A DNA stretch of 64,000 nucleotides from Zingiber officinale (taxonomy: Eukaryota > Streptophyta > Magnoliopsida > Zingiberales > Zingiberaceae). The translations under genes and the position numbers were made by a program. Numbering within the stretch: the first letter of the stretch is position 1; every line of letters starts with the position of its first letter. The stretch lies in contig NC_056002.1 in NCBI RefSeq assembly GCF_018446385.1, positions 4,451,474 to 4,515,473 on the forward strand. The letters are read 5' to 3'. The notes beneath the pieces are model-generated. The model made no database searches. It was not told the DNA's origin and saw only the letters and a list, made by a program, of their open reading frames with translations. This document shows positions 1 through 11,500 of this stretch, one piece after another.

Positions 1-1300
1 GCGCCACCAATCATCAACATGGCTCCGCCTCTGTTTTTAGACTTTTTATACTTAAAAATATCAAGGGTAATTAGGTAAATATTTTTGACTAGGGAGTGCA
101 AACAAAGATTTTTACCACTGAGGACTGCATGCAAAGTTTTGTTTGCCAATGAGGATTGCATGCAAATTTTTCCTTAATTATAGGTGTTTCTATTCTAGTT
201 GTTGTAATATTTGTCTAGTTTGTTCAATTTCTAGAAAAGTTTCATCTTCTATTTCTTTTATACACATTAAGTTGAAATTTTCATTTTTTTTTCATTTTGT
301 GAAGTTCGTTGGTTTATATTCATTAAACCTAACAGTTAGGGCACTATACCGATCTTTATACATAATTGAATATATAGGTTGAAGAATTTGTACTTGATTT
401 ACAAGACTGATATTTAGTCTAGTCTTGCTAGGATTTCAGACAAAAAGTCTCTTGATTTTAGGAAAGAGATTCCTTTGGTTGTAAGAGCTTTAATGATATA
501 GTAATTTGTATCTTAAAATTGTTATTTATTACAGTCATTATTTTTCCCAATAAAATGATGTCAATCTGGACATTATGTCTTTAGAAATTTTCGTAGCCTT
601 TGGCTTGAACTAAGATTTTAATGTACGTAATAAAATCTAGAATGGTCACATTGAAATTTGGGCAAAAATAGATAATAACTAAATTATTATCCATGTCTAC
701 TTTAATAAGACCTATGATTGCTTTTTCATCATCTGAATATCTAGTATCACATAGTCCTAGGAAGACTTTGGCTCCTATGCTCCTTCTTATTCAGCCAAAT
801 ACGATTAATCCTAGATGTATATAAGTATGTCTTTGTTATAGAAACCTCTTGCTGATTCTTCAATCATAAGATTTAGCTTTTCTTCTCCTCCATCTAGAGG
901 ATGAAGAGGTTGGGTTATATGATAACGATAAAATGATGTAGTAAAGGATAATATTCCTTAATTGCATAATCTCCTCGAATTTAGAGAATTAAGTTGTTCA
1001 TTTGAGAGAATTGTTAAGTTTCTTTCTATATCGATTAAATCTTCTAGTAGATAAGTGGAAATACTACGTGGTCTGATTATGATATTATCTAACCAGGAAG
1101 TGAGGGGTCTGTGAAGGATTCAATCTGTGTTCATTCATGCTAGATTTATTGTGTTGAGTGGTATAAGTTAAGAATGATTAAGTTTTAGGTTGTCTTTTAG
1201 GGATAATATTTCCAATAAATAATTTGCTTAAGTCTTTTGTTAAAGTTTCTATACTTTCTCACCACTCAGATAGTTTTAGTAGTTTTCTAAATTTGTGTTT
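1..1300 (-). mobile_element. Endogenous pararetrovirus-like fossil (Caulimoviridae movement-protein relic)
   Basis: Read on the minus strand, roughly 590-1130 resembles the movement-protein domain of plant pararetroviruses. A HLGLI-type block lies near 795-820, followed by a D-x-R-like block, and a PNF block lies near 650-670; their order and spacing fit the family. Weaker similarity may extend on both sides. The copy is broken in many places and looks old. No reverse transcriptase, coat protein or LTR is visible here. The family is assigned from remembered motifs, so a movement-like protein from another element is possible. Confidence 0.42.
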
Positions 1301-1356
1301 CAACTTAAGTGAGTCGGTAGCATAAGGATGCTAGAAGGGGTACTATAGTATTATTT

Positions 1357-1455
1357 TAGCCTGCACATCAGTTCGGTGCACACTCCTAAGCGATCCTCAC
1401 ATGCCCAAGCGCCCAAAGCTCCTCCCAGGCCCCCTCCGAACGAGTGTGCAGGCTA
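1357..1455. repeat. 99-bp GC-rich foldback (MITE-like)
   Basis: The ends form a perfect 11-bp inverted repeat (TAGCCTGCACA / TGTGCAGGCTA), which continues after a 3-base mismatch with GTTCGG / CCGAAC. Taking the outer TA as a target duplication gives a Tc1/mariner-like arrangement, although the termini are not those of Stowaway as I know them. The interior is C-rich in a very AT-rich setting. A (TA)n run follows directly. No coding capacity. Confidence 0.4.
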
Positions 1456-1479
1456 ATATATATATATATATATATATTA
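1456..1479. repeat. (TA)n microsatellite
   Basis: About twelve TA dinucleotides directly follow the 99-bp foldback. This may be slippage on the TA end of that element. Confidence 0.8.
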
Positions 1480-1888
1480 AAGTAACTGAATTATCAACGC
1501 ACAAAAGTGCCTACCTGCAGATTCCAATGTATATCGAGAGTTTAGTAATGAAAGTCGATGCTAATTAATTCAAACAAGAATAACAAACACTTCATGCAGT
1601 GATCAACTGATCACGGAGGATTCCGCGTATTAAATATTTTGTTAGTTACTGTTTCAGGAATAATGTTCTCAGAACTAACACATTATCTATCAATTGGCAC
1701 AAGACTTCCACGCAAGTGGAAGTTAAATTTAGTTATCACCTGGAACAAAATCTCTTTGTAAGAATCTATAAGTTCAAACTTAGTTTATAAGTTTACCCAC
1801 CACAGCGGGATTGTTTTTTACTAGCGTAACACCTGATGAACACAACTACACCTATGCCTGCCCTGCCTTTAAATTGCAGGAAGCCTCC

Positions 1889-4800
1889 TCAGTTCACTTG
1901 CTGTTGGCTTCCGTAAAATCCATAAGGCCCGTATGGAATTGCGTACATGCCTGGGTAGTGAGAAGCTAAGCTGTATCCTTCGTACATTTGGCCCCTGTAA
2001 TAGGTACCATTCCACCATTTGCCCCTCTCAGCTCTTGACTGTAAACAAAAACAAAAAAGAACCAAGAGATTAGAGGTTCTGGACTTTAACGATTTTGCAT
2101 TGGATACATGAATAAAATGGTTGATTACTTAGCATAGTACCTACTCTCGAAATCTTTCGAATTGAATCTCAGCTTAAAATTCTTTCAAATGTATGGAAAA
2201 CTCTAGTTTTTGTCTTAATTATGGCATGTTATTAATAAGGTTGCCACTTGCCATAGGCATATATGGAATTCTACATAAACTAAATTGAATGGAATTTAGA
2301 TGATAATTCTACATGGCATTTAGTGTATATGCAATTTGTGAAGTTAACATGAGAGCTGATAGTGTTGAAGAAGAAAATTGAACAAAAATGACAAAACTTG
2401 AGTTCCGATGAAGGCCTTAATTGAAATATCTTAAGATTATGTATAATTAAAACATTGTAAAGTTCATGCTAAAATAAAAAGAACCTAAAAAGGTGTTGCA
2501 TATAGAAATGATCCAAAAATAAAGCCACTAGGCGATTTAACTTGGACTTTCTAATGGACTATATTTTATGTATCTCACTGTTAAAAGTATCAAATACTAG
2601 AAAGCACAGCTTTTCCCCTTACAATACAAATGCAGCCTATCCGACACATTTCAAGAACTATGAAATTTCTCAATAAAAGAAACATGCAAGACCAAGCTAA
2701 ATAGGGGCAAACAAAATAGTAGTACCATTACATGTAGTCTTCTAGTCAGTGAAATAAGTCACAAGTTACCGATCATTCTACAGAGATGCATGATGCATCA
2801 CCTGCACCAGATATATTGACACTTACAGGGGATACTGGTCATATGCAGCTCTTCATTATTTGGTTGATAATATTCTGAATATTATAACGAGAACAATATC
2901 ATGGTGCCTTAGAACAATATCATGGTGCCTTAACTAGCTGGGGACAGTTAAAAACATGGGAAATTCTCAAACATTTTAGCAACATTATAGTTCACAATAA
3001 TTTGAAATAATGGTCTCCAAATATCCATGTATAAATAAATTGATGAAGCTATTTCTATTTTATCACATAGGGAAAAGCCAAGGTACCTAGTTGCACTGCA
3101 TGAGACCACCAAGCAAATTTGACAATCAATTTTTAAATAGTAACACTTAATCAATCACATTTCAAACTGGGAAGGAAAGATCTGTTTAACCTATGAGAAC
3201 TCTATGAAGATCTGAAGTTCTGAACAGTTATGCAAAATGATTTGACCTCGGAAAATTTCTTGCATGTCGAATACAATGAATGAGAATAGTATTACCTAAA
3301 CCTTAAGAAGATTTTTTAAGCAGAAAATTAATGAATTTGCTTGACTGAGTGAACACGAATAAGCCATATCCCAATTATCAGGGTTGACTTTTGATTCTCA
3401 GTGATGGACTGATGGTAAAACAACAGGAGTCAAAGGGTTACCTGTTTATTAGCAGGGATGCGACCCCATGATAGACGAACTGTTTGCTTGCCAATGATCG
3501 TACCATCTAATTGTTGTATTGCTTCTTCAGCATCACTTCTGCATGGTTTGAAAGGAAAATATATAAGTATATATATATACACGTATAATAGAATTGTATG
3601 GTAATATATAGCATTTATACTTGTAAATGCCCAGAACATAAATTAACGATAAGTACCTACGAACAAAAAGAACAAAACCACATTGTTTTCCTGCAGGAAT
3701 TTTAATTGACACTATCTCCCCATATTGAAGAAAAGTTTCTTTGAGAACATCTTCACTGATATCTGGATCCAGCCCTCCAACAAATACCTTCACAACAAAA
3801 TGTATTGTCAAAGGAACATGAAAAATATGAAGCACATCAACTAATGTGTGCAAGAAAAAAATCCCTTACTGTTGTATTATCCGAATCTACATCTGATTGG
3901 GACCCAGCCGAAGGTGAACCAATTGATCTAAAACCACCTAAAGCATCCATGATTTGTGGTTAAATGAGTATTCATTTCTCAAAACAGATTATGCCAGGAC
4001 TGGAATAAAAATTTTAATCCACATGCTTGCAAGAACTTGAGTGAAAAACTTCATTGAAATATATCTATAGAGCCACTGGCCAGAAAATATAAGGCTTTCC
4101 AGCTAAAAACAAATGGCCAAGATTTACTAACGTGCTAATGTAGGGTTGCATACAACGAAATAAATCATACAAATTAAAACTAGCACAATGTAAGCAAAAT
4201 AAATAGAGGATGTAACATAAAAATAAGACTTATAAGAAATACTTCAGTATAGCATTTTCACAAAGACTGAGGAAGCTCATGATAAAAGACCACTTATTCA
4301 GTAAATGTAAATACAAAATCCATGAAATATATATGATTCAAGCATCTGATGACGTTACTCAGGGCTGCCTGGACATTAAATCCATAGATAAACCATAACT
4401 TGAAGTTCTGAAAACTATTTGTAGAAGAGCACTGTATCAGCAAACAGGAAATCAAATGAAGAATTTTAGTTCAGTCACACATACCAGAAGACTTCCTAGG
4501 AGTAGCAAGGCCAATTCGCATGGGCCTAGTAGAACAGTAAACACCCTTCATCTCAGTGATAGCAAGCTTCCTTTCATTCTCATCTCCAAATCTTACAAAT
4601 CCATAACCTCTTGAACGCCCAGTATTTGCATCAACAACAACTTTTGCACCTTTTACTGAGGAGTATTTAATAGAAAAGGTTTCAAGCAGAAGTGCATCTG
4701 TAACATCAGAAGCTAAATCACCTACAAAAATAGAGTGATCAGAAGCAAGATCTGAACGCTTATCGCCCGTGCTAAATGATGCCCAATTTAACCGGAACAA

Positions 4801-7684
4801 CTGATCTGTGTTCGGCATAAAATGACTACTGAAGTCCTGAAGGATTTTTTCAGCAGTAACATGTGAGTGAAACTCAACAAACCCATAACCCTCTGATTGT
4901 CCAGTCTGCTTATTGCGGATAACTTTTATGGAGACAACCTGCATGGGATGTTGTTGGTTCAACATAGAACATAAGGTTGCTTTGAATTGCCTTAGACATG
5001 TGACATAGACTCATAGAGTAATTGAAAGTACTAGGATAAGGTATTGTTCTTGTTTAAATGAAACAAACAACTTGCCCCAAAAGAAAATTTAATAAGAACA
5101 TTTTGTTTTAATCTGAGCAAGCTTTGAGATCATTCATTCCACTAGTATACAGCAGAGTTATATTTGAAAAGGATCAAATTGAACTCCAATAAGATGAAGA
5201 TAATACAAATTAATTTGTTGTGGCCCTATTTGCTCCCAGAATCAAGGGATATGAAGGTTAAGAAATAGGAAATATGGAGATTGCAGGTGGATATCTCCAA
5301 TTCCCATTCAGACCAGCTAATACAAATAAAGACTAGCTGAGCAAGTCAACTATAGTGTATATACCACATCCCAAAAGTTCAGTCAACAAATAGAATAGAC
5401 ATTATTAATTACAGGTGTATATAATGACTTCCCGTGCAGACCAGCTAATACAAATAAGGACTAGCTGATCAAGTCAACTGTAGTGTATATACTGCGCACC
5501 AAAGTTCAGCAAACAAAATATTTGGTGCAAACTATTCAGAAAAAAGGTTTGTTCAGAGGTCCATTTTTGGTGGGCATCAAGCAAGCATAGCACCAAACTA
5601 AGATCATACTTCAGAAATCAGACTCCTCCGGTCTATACAAGATGATTATAACACAATAATCAGCAGCCAAGACATTGTTCATGAAAATGCATTTCATGTC
5701 ATGGCAAAAGTATTGTTCTTAACTTAAAGAAACTAACAAAAAATGAACTAACAGGTGAATATTCCAAGTTGTTAACCATCATATTCATTATTGAATATGT
5801 TATGACAGCAGCCAGTAAACATTCACTAACAAAACACAATAAATCATGTGCCATGTTGGGCAGCACAGTCAAAAAATCTTCTATTCTGCTCAATTGTTGA
5901 ATCACAATATTAATTGAAACAACTAATCACTCTTGTGCTACTTGTGCTGATCGTCCCAATGAGTATCACACTGTGCTAGAACTCAACACACAAGGTATAC
6001 ATCAAGGTAAATTCTAATGTTTGTTTTTTTATTAGTTGTTTCTCCATAATTCTTATGATTATCTAATTGCTACAGTCTTAATTTTAAGTATAAATACAAG
6101 TATGTTTGTTTTATTTCATGATGAACTTAAAAGGAGATCCACTATACTAAGGCAACCTACAATTATTTAACGAAGACACTTTGTTCCTTGGGGTAATTAT
6201 TTTGATATTGGTCAAGTTGATATCATAATATGTATGTCTATTGGTTGAAAATGGGTTTTCAAAACAGATGCCAAAGGTAACATAAAGGTTTTAAGGAATT
6301 ATGAGAAAAAAATCACACAAAAAAGGGATTGATCATCATGAAACCTTCACACAGTCAACATATTTTGAGACAACAGCAAATGAGTGTCTAGTTGGTTAAT
6401 TAAAAAAAAATCCATTGAATCCATCTATAAGCTATAGCAAGCATCCAAAAGTGGAATTTAAAGTTTGATAAGCTGATGATAATTGATTTTGGTTTAGAAG
6501 AAAATTAAGTAGATTAATGCATAAGCTAAGTGAGTGCAATTTTGTCTTTGTTGTGTTGTATGCTGATGATGTTTTACTTTGAAAACAATGACATGGGTCT
6601 TCTAAATAAGTGCAAATTTTTAAGGAGATCATTAAACACAAAAGGTTCTGAAATCAACTAATATCTTATTACCCTTAACCGCAAGCAAATCTCCAACTTT
6701 GAAGTTTTCAATGCCGAACCTTTTAAGCACATGTTTAATACTGAACTTCTGAGATAGTCCTTAACATTTTACAAGATTTGTCTCTATGAACTCGCTCCCC
6801 AGATAAAGGGGTCTTCTTCAAGCTACTAAATCCAACATGTCCGCTGTTTGTCCATTCATGCATGTTTTCATGATTTAATATAACAAAAAATAACCTCTCT
6901 ACATTTATTTTAGAACCAATCTAGGGAAATTTATGGAAAGGACTATCGTGTACAATCTATTCTTTAAAACTAAATCTATCATAAATAAACGTTTTCTGAC
7001 CAGGCATAGCACTTGTTTGCTTAAAATTTAAGACCTTTAATTTTTCTAAGTTTCCAGCAGAAATTAAGAAACTATCCACCTCCTATGTGAATACAATATT
7101 TTTTTTTAAAAAAAAAACAATTTACTTCATTTTCGCGAATCAGCTGGGTTATATCAAAAGCAAGAATGCTTAGACCAACTTAATCGAAGGAATCAGAAAT
7201 ACCCAACCCCACACATCAATTGAAGAAAGCAAAATATGTTTTCATCTTAAGAAGAAAAATACCACTAGACAAAGAAATTCAAAATCCTGACCTCACCGGT
7301 GTGGCCGAAGCAGCTGTGTAGGTAGTTCTCGTCCATCCAATACTGGAGGTCCCCTACCCAGATCGTCCGTTTCTCCTCGTCGGCCGCCGCATCCCCGCAC
7401 TTCTGGTGGCGGCTGGGTTTCAGCGGAGGCAGTGGAGGAGGTGTCGGTGGCTGGTAGTAGGGCACGAATCCGTGTCCGAAGGGAGGCGGCGGCGGCGCAA
7501 TCATAGGGTGCTGCATCACCAACGCTGGCGCCGGGTACCGCACGGCCGCCCAGCCCTGTGAAGGAGGTGGCGGTGTTCGCCTCGGATCCATACCACCCGC
7601 AGATTGCATCGTCGCCGCCGTTGCGCTCAGGTCCAACGAGCGAGGCGGAGCCGCAACGGGAGGGAGGCCAAAGAGAGATCTCAC
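1889..7684 (-). CDS. RBP45: RNA-binding protein RBP45/RBP47-like, three RRMs
   Basis: Six coding exons on the minus strand: 7684-7292, 4938-4485, 3937-3870, 3787-3657, 3538-3442 and 2038-1889 (TGA), 430 codons plus stop, all with GT-AG introns and matching phases. A Pro-rich N-terminus precedes RRM1 (RNP2 IWVGDL about residue 108; RNP1 GYGFVEF 148-154), RRM2 (IFVGDL about 201; GYGFVRF 242-248) and RRM3 (VFVGGL 306; CGFVLF 341-346). The C-terminus is rich in Tyr, Gly and Gln. Plant RBP45/47 proteins are nuclear poly(U)/poly(A)-binding proteins related to yeast Nam8 and animal TIA-1, also found in stress granules. The start given is the longest frame. A TATA-like box at 7701-7710 lies only about 20 bp upstream, so the in-frame ATG at 7609 (405 aa) may be the true start. 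Confidence 0.9.
2891..2932. repeat. 21-bp exact tandem duplication
   Basis: A 21-bp unit beginning gaacaatatc occurs twice with no difference, inside the last intron of the RBP45 gene. It looks like a recent slippage event. Confidence 0.9.
5284..5520. repeat. Diverged tandem duplication, about 128-bp offset
   Basis: Copies at about 5284-5395 and 5412-5520 share the blocks gaccagctaatacaaataa, gactagctga and caagtcaact in the same order with scattered changes. They lie in the long first intron of the RBP45 gene and have no coding content. Confidence 0.75.
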
Positions 7685-7700
7685 GGAAGCCGATCAGAGG

Positions 7701-7710
7701 CTTTAAATAG
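7701..7710 (-). promoter_or_regulatory. TATA-like box of the RBP45 gene
   Basis: On the minus strand this reads CTATTTAAAG, the best TATA match upstream of the first exon. Transcription starting about 30 bp downstream would begin inside or after the first ATG (7684), which favours the later ATG at 7609. Confidence 0.45.
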
Positions 7711-7724
7711 GGAGTCGTTTCCAA

Positions 7725-8520
7725 GTGGAGGTTTGATATAAACCGTCGGATCTAACAAATAGGCATCGCGGATCGGCGAAAGTGTCTCGTGGGAAGCCCA
7801 GTCGCAATTTTGACCAGATCCACGCTCCGTAACGGAAACTGACAGCGTTCCTTTTTAATACATGACGCCACCATTTTTTTTCTTAAAAAAAAAAAAGGAA
7901 ATAGCAACCATAAAATGATTATATAATATATAAAATAAATTGATTTAACTCGATCTAAAATATATTTATATACTTATTCAAAATTAATTAAAATAATTTA
8001 CATCATTATAAAATTATTGTAGCAATTATTAATTAAATACCTCAAGTACCAAACATCTACAAACAAGGGTAAAAAACTTTTTATCAAGATGGTTGATACA
8101 ATAACCAATTTAAGTTTAGAAAACAAGAACATCACAAAATTCTCAAACACTTCATTTCTCCAATACAGTCAGTCACAAATAATCTTCAGAATCCACAAAT
8201 TTAAGATATAAACAAGGGCAAACAGCAGAATTCCTTATGATGCTTTGGAGAAATTTTCAACTCGTTCCTTTTCTTTGCTGATGATGCTTCAACAAGAATA
8301 AATAGACTAGGCAGCGAGAAAGGACCTGACTATACATTCATTATCAAGTGCTCATGTGGTGAATTTTCTGGCTGTTGTCTTTCAACAAGGATTGAAAGAG
8401 GAAAATCTTAGAAAAAAAATCCCTAGCCTTCATAGCTTGCACTCAAATGGCAAAGTTTGATGTTGGCAAGGACTTTGGCAAGTATAACATCCCAATATTG
8501 ATAGGGTTCACTTTGATAAT
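7725..8520. other. Intergenic spacer between RBP45 and the sulfotransferase gene
   Basis: Very AT-rich, with poly-A/T runs near 7870-7900. About 8220-8520 probably holds the 3' UTR of the minus-strand sulfotransferase gene. I see no other gene. Confidence 0.5.
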
Positions 8521-11500
8521 CTACAGTGTGTAATCCGCATTCAGAAAACTTTCATACTCCGTGCCTTTAAGAGCATTGACAACAACTTCCCAGTTGTCAA
8601 CCTGCTTGTCCAGTGGTTTTCGGTGTATCTTAACATGACGACTAACCAGATGCCTATGGGGTAGTCTCAAGAAATCTAGAACATCAACCAACTTCTGGAG
8701 GGGAATGAAAGTATTTTTTTTAAGAATAAGTGTAAATAACAAGTGATAATTCTAAATAAGTTATCAGAGAACTCACAATGTGGTTCAAGATGAGATCCTC
8801 ATAGTACAAAACCATGTGTCGAGTGTTGCTGAAGTAACCCAGAGCATTTTTAACACACTCAGCAGAGTACTTGAGGTTGGACATCATTTCTGTTGCATTG
8901 ATGAAGGGCTTATACTTTGCAAGCACATCAGCCTGAAAGTGAATGGTGTTTATAAGAAAATATCATCTATGATTGATAAATGTAAATAAATCACCTCATA
9001 TTGGGAGTGCACATGAGCTTTATGCTTGCCATTTAATTGCTTTGCTATGCGATCATGATCATTTGCAAGTTGTGAAACCATACGACGAAGTAAGTTTCTT
9101 CTGAACAAGAGTATTGCATACACCCCTCTTTCATTGAAGTATTTGACTATTTCTTCATGATGATCCATAAGACCCTGTATATCACAGGAACAAATGTCAT
9201 CAGCAGAGAGGCTTACATTTCTAGAGCCGAGTGATCAAGAAGAGTCCTGACAGATTATAAAAATAAAAGGTTGGCTAGGCAGAGCCAGGATAGGCACAAA
9301 GGCGGCTCAGGCAATGTGCTGAGCCGCAATGGATTGGCCCGTGTGCCAAGTGCAGTGCGTACCGCACTCAAGCTGTACAGGATATAACACAGCTAAAACC
9401 AATCACAATCCTCAAGACATTGACACTAAAGATCCCTCATATAAGAGAATTCATGTTTGAGATTCATTAGACATTATTATTAATAGTGGCGAAGAAAGAG
9501 TGCAATCTAAGAAATGCAAGTTTGCATTGCAACTCTTCTTCAAGGTTGAAGAGACACCTTACTCACTAAGTCAAACCTCATAATTGTTGTTGCTCAAGCA
9601 ATTTAGGTTTTCATTCCTAGTAGTCTTACTCCTTTTACTGAACTCACTGAATATATGCTGAAGCTTTCTCCTTCAACTGAACTCAAAAAATATATGCTGA
9701 AGCATGACTCATCATTTTCAATGGTTGATCGTAAAGATTTTAATTATTTGTCAAGGCATTAACAACCTTCATCTAATAGAATCTTTGGAAATATAATGCA
9801 ATCTGGCACGTTAAGAGTTTTAAAAATAAGCTCATTATTATTTTTTGAAAGTTTTAAATATAGAATTGCATTAACATTCTTATCTTTGTACTAGCAATTA
9901 TAATTCTCCTTTTTTGATATTTGTTGCTCTCCACACTACATAGATAATAACTTTTTACAGTAAAATTATTAGTTTTAATATTTAGAATGTCCTGATGATG
10001 CATCTAGAATTCTTGCAAATATTTATAGTGTAGCATATGCTAATGGTATAACTGAAAAAAAAAAACATTTTCGTAATGTTTGCTAATGCATCATCAAATA
10101 GTGATGCTACTATAATTAGTTTGAGATCTAAATGTAATCCTATAGTAAATAGTAAATTTTTCATCTTCATTGTATTTGTTATAAATTATTGTATTCATGA
10201 TGCCTTAATATAATAATTAGTGAATGTGAACGTCATATTAGAGTAATTATGTATAACTTATTCCTAAGATTTTAGGCACCAAGATTTCCTATATATATAT
10301 ATTGTCGTGACATAAACAGGAGATGTAAAAACAAAAGTTCCACATTAATGGAACTCTACCTATTTAATGGAACTCTGGGAAAAAGAATTGATTTTTTAGA
10401 ACTATTATATTCTGCTCTTACTATTCCAGTTGTTAATTACTTCTCATTTATTATTATATAGTTTTAAGTAATATTAGTACATTATTTAATGACCATAAAT
10501 ATGATAAAAAATTAAATTAGATAATTACAATCATGAAAAAAAGAAGAAAAAAAACATTGGACAATTAATAAAATATTGGATTTATATTGAAGGTGATAAT
10601 ATTTGTAATATATTTTGCATAGTTGTAATTTTAAATCGAAATGTTATTTGGTAATACACAAGTAGGTTTAATACTTAACACCATCAATATTCTTCTTATG
10701 AGGGTCGTAACATACATCCATCACTGACTCATCATCATTTGAGTCAATAGAGCAGAGAAGCAGATATAAATTTAAACAATGAAGTGAATGAAATAATTTA
10801 AATTTTAACTTGAATCAGTAACCAAGTGATTTACATGTTTTAGATCAGTGGAAAAGACAAACAAGGATTTACCCTATCATTGTCCCTATGGCATATGATA
10901 TCCTAATTTTTCATTTATATAAAGCACATTGAGGTCTTCTTTTAGAGCAGATAATCAAGTGCTGGATGAGTGTGCCTGCACACGATTACTTGCAGTAAAA
11001 ATTAGAAAGGTTAACAAAAAAAAAATATAACTCATACCAAAGCATTACTAAAGGAACAAAAGGCAGTAAAATTGGATCCATTTCTCACACACCATGCTGC
11101 AAGGATAATCTGTGGTTCCAGGGTTCTAGCCCTCAAGTGATTCACTATAAAATATTTGGCAGGGGATAACACGAATCCTTTGTCCTTTTCCCATGTTTCC
11201 ATATGGTTGACGGACAATGAACAATCTCCCGATAGGCAGAACATATGGAGTGAAATTGGTGGAATACACCTGATCTTCAATTGGGCATTTCTGACTTATC
11301 ATAAGCCCGTAAGATATGATTGATCTTAGGAGCAAACCAAGGAACTTTGACAAACTGCCCATTATAAACATGTATGCCGAGACAAACATACTCATGTGCA
11401 TGTTACCATCTTCATACAGAATCTATGCCAGTAGAAAATGGAAGCAGTAAGAGAGGTTGTTGAAACTTAACAAAGTGAAGACAGGAAAGCATTGAACCTA

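Noticed and set aside
9240-9380. GC-richer patch in the sulfotransferase intron considered as a tRNA or SINE
   Set aside because: No convincing A and B boxes with correct spacing and no cloverleaf pairing by eye.
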